A stretch of DNA of 64,000 nt from NCBI RefSeq assembly GCF_000968375.1, contig NZ_CP009933.1, forward strand, positions 3,720,001 to 3,784,000. Reading direction: 5' to 3'. How positions within the stretch are numbered: the first letter of the stretch is position 1; each line of letters starts with the position of its first letter. The notes under the pieces are model-generated. The model was not told the DNA's origin. It was given only the letters and a program-made list of their open reading frames with translations, and did no database searches. The position numbers and the translations under genes were made by a program. Source of the stretch: Clostridium scatologenes. Lineage in GTDB: Bacteria; Bacillota; Clostridia; Clostridiales; Clostridiaceae. This document shows, one piece after another, positions 62,220 through 64,000 of the stretch.

Positions 62220-63242
62220 TTATCCTGTAATAGTATTAATTACTAACAGTTCTATTTCCGTTTTTCCATTTACAGTTGAACTTTTTATTTTCTGCTCACA
62301 GTCTAAACATAGTTGTAGTGCATGTTCTAATTGTTTTAAGGTGAATTTTTTACTTTGTCCTATAATTATATCGCATGCATAATCAGACCTTATATTAAGT
62401 TCTTTCATAACATCCTGTTTACTTTTTTTATTTTCTAGTAACATCTTTACCCTAAATAAACGATTAAATTGTCTTTCTATCATGTTCAATATATATGGTA
62501 TCTTTTCTCCCCTATATATAAGCTCATTTAACACTTCTATAGCTTCTTTTACTTTTTTTTGGGATATAGGGTTTACTAAATCAAAAATATCATCATCATT
62601 ACTCTTTAAAAACAACTCTTTTATATCTTCTTTTGTTATAGACTTTTCATAGGTATAACAACATAATTTTTCAACTTCATTCTCAATAATATTTAAATTG
62701 TTTTCATCCATAAGACTAGAAAAAACTTTAAGTTCAATTCTTCCAATTTGTTTGCCTCTTGCTTCAAAAAAACTTTTTATTTTTCCTTCAAGCTGCTGAC
62801 CTTTAATTTTGTCAGCCTTTACCACACACGCTCTCTTATCTAATTTATATATTTTTTTCCCTGGCTTATCTCTTTTACTTTTGAAAACATCATAAAATAT
62901 AAGTATACAATAACCAGGTAAATTAGATATATATTCATAAATCCTATTAAAAATACTATCATTTTTATCTTCTTGAAAAAAAGAGGCTCTATATACTAAT
63001 ACAACTTTTTTATCACTCATGAAAGGTAGTGTTTCACAAGCATTGATAACAGATTCAAAACTTTCTAATGTGCTGCCATCAAATTTAATATAATTTAAAT
63101 CCATAAGATTTTTATCTAAAACTTTATTTACTATAGAATTTATTCCATCTTTCATAAGCTGTTCATCTATTCCACAAAATAAATAACAATTATTTAAAAT
63201 ACCCTTTTTAATATTCTCATTAAAGGTAAATACATCAATCAA
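62220..63242 (-). CDS. holA: DNA polymerase III subunit delta
   Basis: About 340 residues. The clamp-loader delta subunit; LFCGIDEQLMKDGI at the start, KVVLVYRASFFQ in the core, and ELLVINTIT at the C-terminus. The TTG at 63242 has GGAGGGG 6 bases upstream; an ATG at 63257 contains that site. Usually a neighbour of rpsT, here separated from it by the island. Confidence 0.92.
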   Translation of the reverse strand: MIDVFTFNENIKKGILNNCYLFCGIDEQLMKDGINSIVNKVLDKNLMDLNYIKFDGSTLESFESVINACETLPFMSDKKVVLVYRASFFQEDKNDSIFNRIYEYISNLPGYCILIFYDVFKSKRDKPGKKIYKLDKRACVVKADKIKGQQLEGKIKSFFEARGKQIGRIELKVFSSLMDENNLNIIENEVEKLCCYTYEKSITKEDIKELFLKSNDDDIFDLVNPISQKKVKEAIEVLNELIYRGEKIPYILNMIERQFNRLFRVKMLLENKKSKQDVMKELNIRSDYACDIIIGQSKKFTLKQLEHALQLCLDCEQKIKSSTVNGKTEIELLVINTITG

Positions 63243-63307
63243 AAAATTCCCCTCCATACCTTATTTTTAATTAAAAATTAATAGTTCAAAAAAATCCACA
63301 TTAACTA

Positions 63308-64000
63308 TTAATTTAATTTATATATTTCGTTAAATATTATAGCATATAAAATACACTTTTCCTCATTGCTATAATTGGAATATGTTTTATTATCATTTTT
63401 CAAATATACAGGTAAAACTTCCACTTTGTTATAATTGTTAAAAATACTTCTATCTTTCTTTTCAAAATTGCTACTTAAAATAGCAAATTTATGATTTCCA
63501 TTATAAATACATACATTTATAGAATCATTTTTATAATAATGGATATTCTTCACATATAGGTTGTTATTTAATTTCACTATTCTGCTTTTTTCAGTATTAT
63601 TAATAACTTTATTTACGTTCATTTCTTCTTTTAACTTTATAATATTTTTAGTAGAACTTTCATCATAATTACATATCATTGTACTATCTCTTTTATACTT
63701 TATAACAACTGCTTGTGAATTTTGAAAGTTGATGCAATACACTTTTGGAATAAAATCATAGTTTTCAAAAAACATAGGTATAAGCAGCAAAAAGGGAATA
63801 TATTTATACTTACTGTATCCATGTTTGTATAGTAAACAACTTATAAATATTAAAGTTAAAATTGTACCATCTAAATATGTTAAATTGCTCACTTCAGGAC
63901 ATATTTTTAAAATTAGATAATTTGCTCCATCTAAAGCAATCATTACAAAATTTAAAACCTTACATATAAATTCAAATAATATTTTAGATCCACATAAGAG
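63308..64000 (-). CDS. ComEC-like protein, C-terminal fragment (cut by window edge)
   Basis: Open to the right edge of the window on the minus strand. Two membrane segments followed by a soluble tail of about 140 residues. Its place just upstream of holA is where comEC sits in many Firmicutes, and VYCINFQNSQAVVIK aligns by eye with the VxFIDVGQGDSxLI start of the ComEC metallo-beta-lactamase domain, but the acidic and His metal motifs are absent. A degenerate or trimmed ComEC is the best guess. Confidence 0.6.
   Translation of the reverse strand, partial: LLCGSKILFEFICKVLNFVMIALDGANYLILKICPEVSNLTYLDGTILTLIFISCLLYKHGYSKYKYIPFLLLIPMFFENYDFIPKVYCINFQNSQAVVIKYKRDSTMICNYDESSTKNIIKLKEEMNVNKVINNTEKSRIVKLNNNLYVKNIHYYKNDSINVCIYNGNHKFAILSSNFEKKDRSIFNNYNKVEVLPVYLKNDNKTYSNYSNEEKCILYAIIFNEIYKLN

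Overview
The window is AT-rich, with overlapping genes, short leaders and G-rich ribosome binding sites (AGGAGG, GGGGG). Gene content and order (sigA/dnaG block, hrcA-grpE-dnaK-dnaJ, yqfC/yqfD, spoIIP, gpr, cotS family, purine and fluoride riboswitches) point to a spore-forming Clostridium (sensu stricto). I cannot name the species from sequence alone. Nearly all core genes lie on the minus strand. The plus-strand genes are mostly small accessory or surface-related ones.

Layout. 1-8160: purine genes purF (cut by the left edge), purC and purE behind a variant purine riboswitch, then two hydrolases, small Zn-ribbon and DUF218 proteins, and a PbuG/AzgA permease behind a canonical guanine riboswitch. 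The two purine promoters share an upstream TTCG-N8-CGAA dyad at the same distance from the -35. 8160-17600: a solitary adenine DNA methyltransferase, HtrA, two small basic proteins, a class III CoA-transferase, Lgt, a TauE/SafE permease, and a fluoride-riboswitch operon with two FluC genes and a DUF190 gene. 17800-26900: rnpB RNA, then dgt, dnaG, rpoD, a PH-like membrane protein, trmK, a Nif3 protein and a Zn-ribbon protein; a CotS-like gene faces the other way. 26900-38200: ppdK and a CcpN-like regulator, DUF4342, recO, era, a DgkA-PAP2 fusion, ybeY, pgpH, yqfD and yqfC. 38250-53800: yqeY and rpsU, HIT, mtaB, rsmE, prmA, dnaJ, dnaK, grpE and hrcA (with a CIRCE operator), hemW, lepA, a small membrane protein, spoIIP and gpr. 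rpsT follows on the plus strand. holA and a ComEC-like fragment close the window.

The most unusual part is 54350-62100, a plus-strand island inserted between rpsT and holA, which are usually neighbours. It encodes a 905-residue collagen-like protein with an N-terminal (not C-terminal) C1q/TNF-like globular domain, a protein with sixteen near-identical 15-residue Ser/Thr-rich repeats, a GT2-TPR glycosyltransferase, and a DNRLRE-like protein that shares a C-terminal beta domain with the repeat protein. Candidate sigma-K-type -10 elements precede two of the genes. By analogy with BclA proteins and the C. difficile SgtA glycosyltransferase, I infer a spore-surface glycoprotein system: two Thr-rich repeat scaffolds, their own glycosyltransferase, and an associated beta protein. 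This is inference from architecture, not demonstrated.
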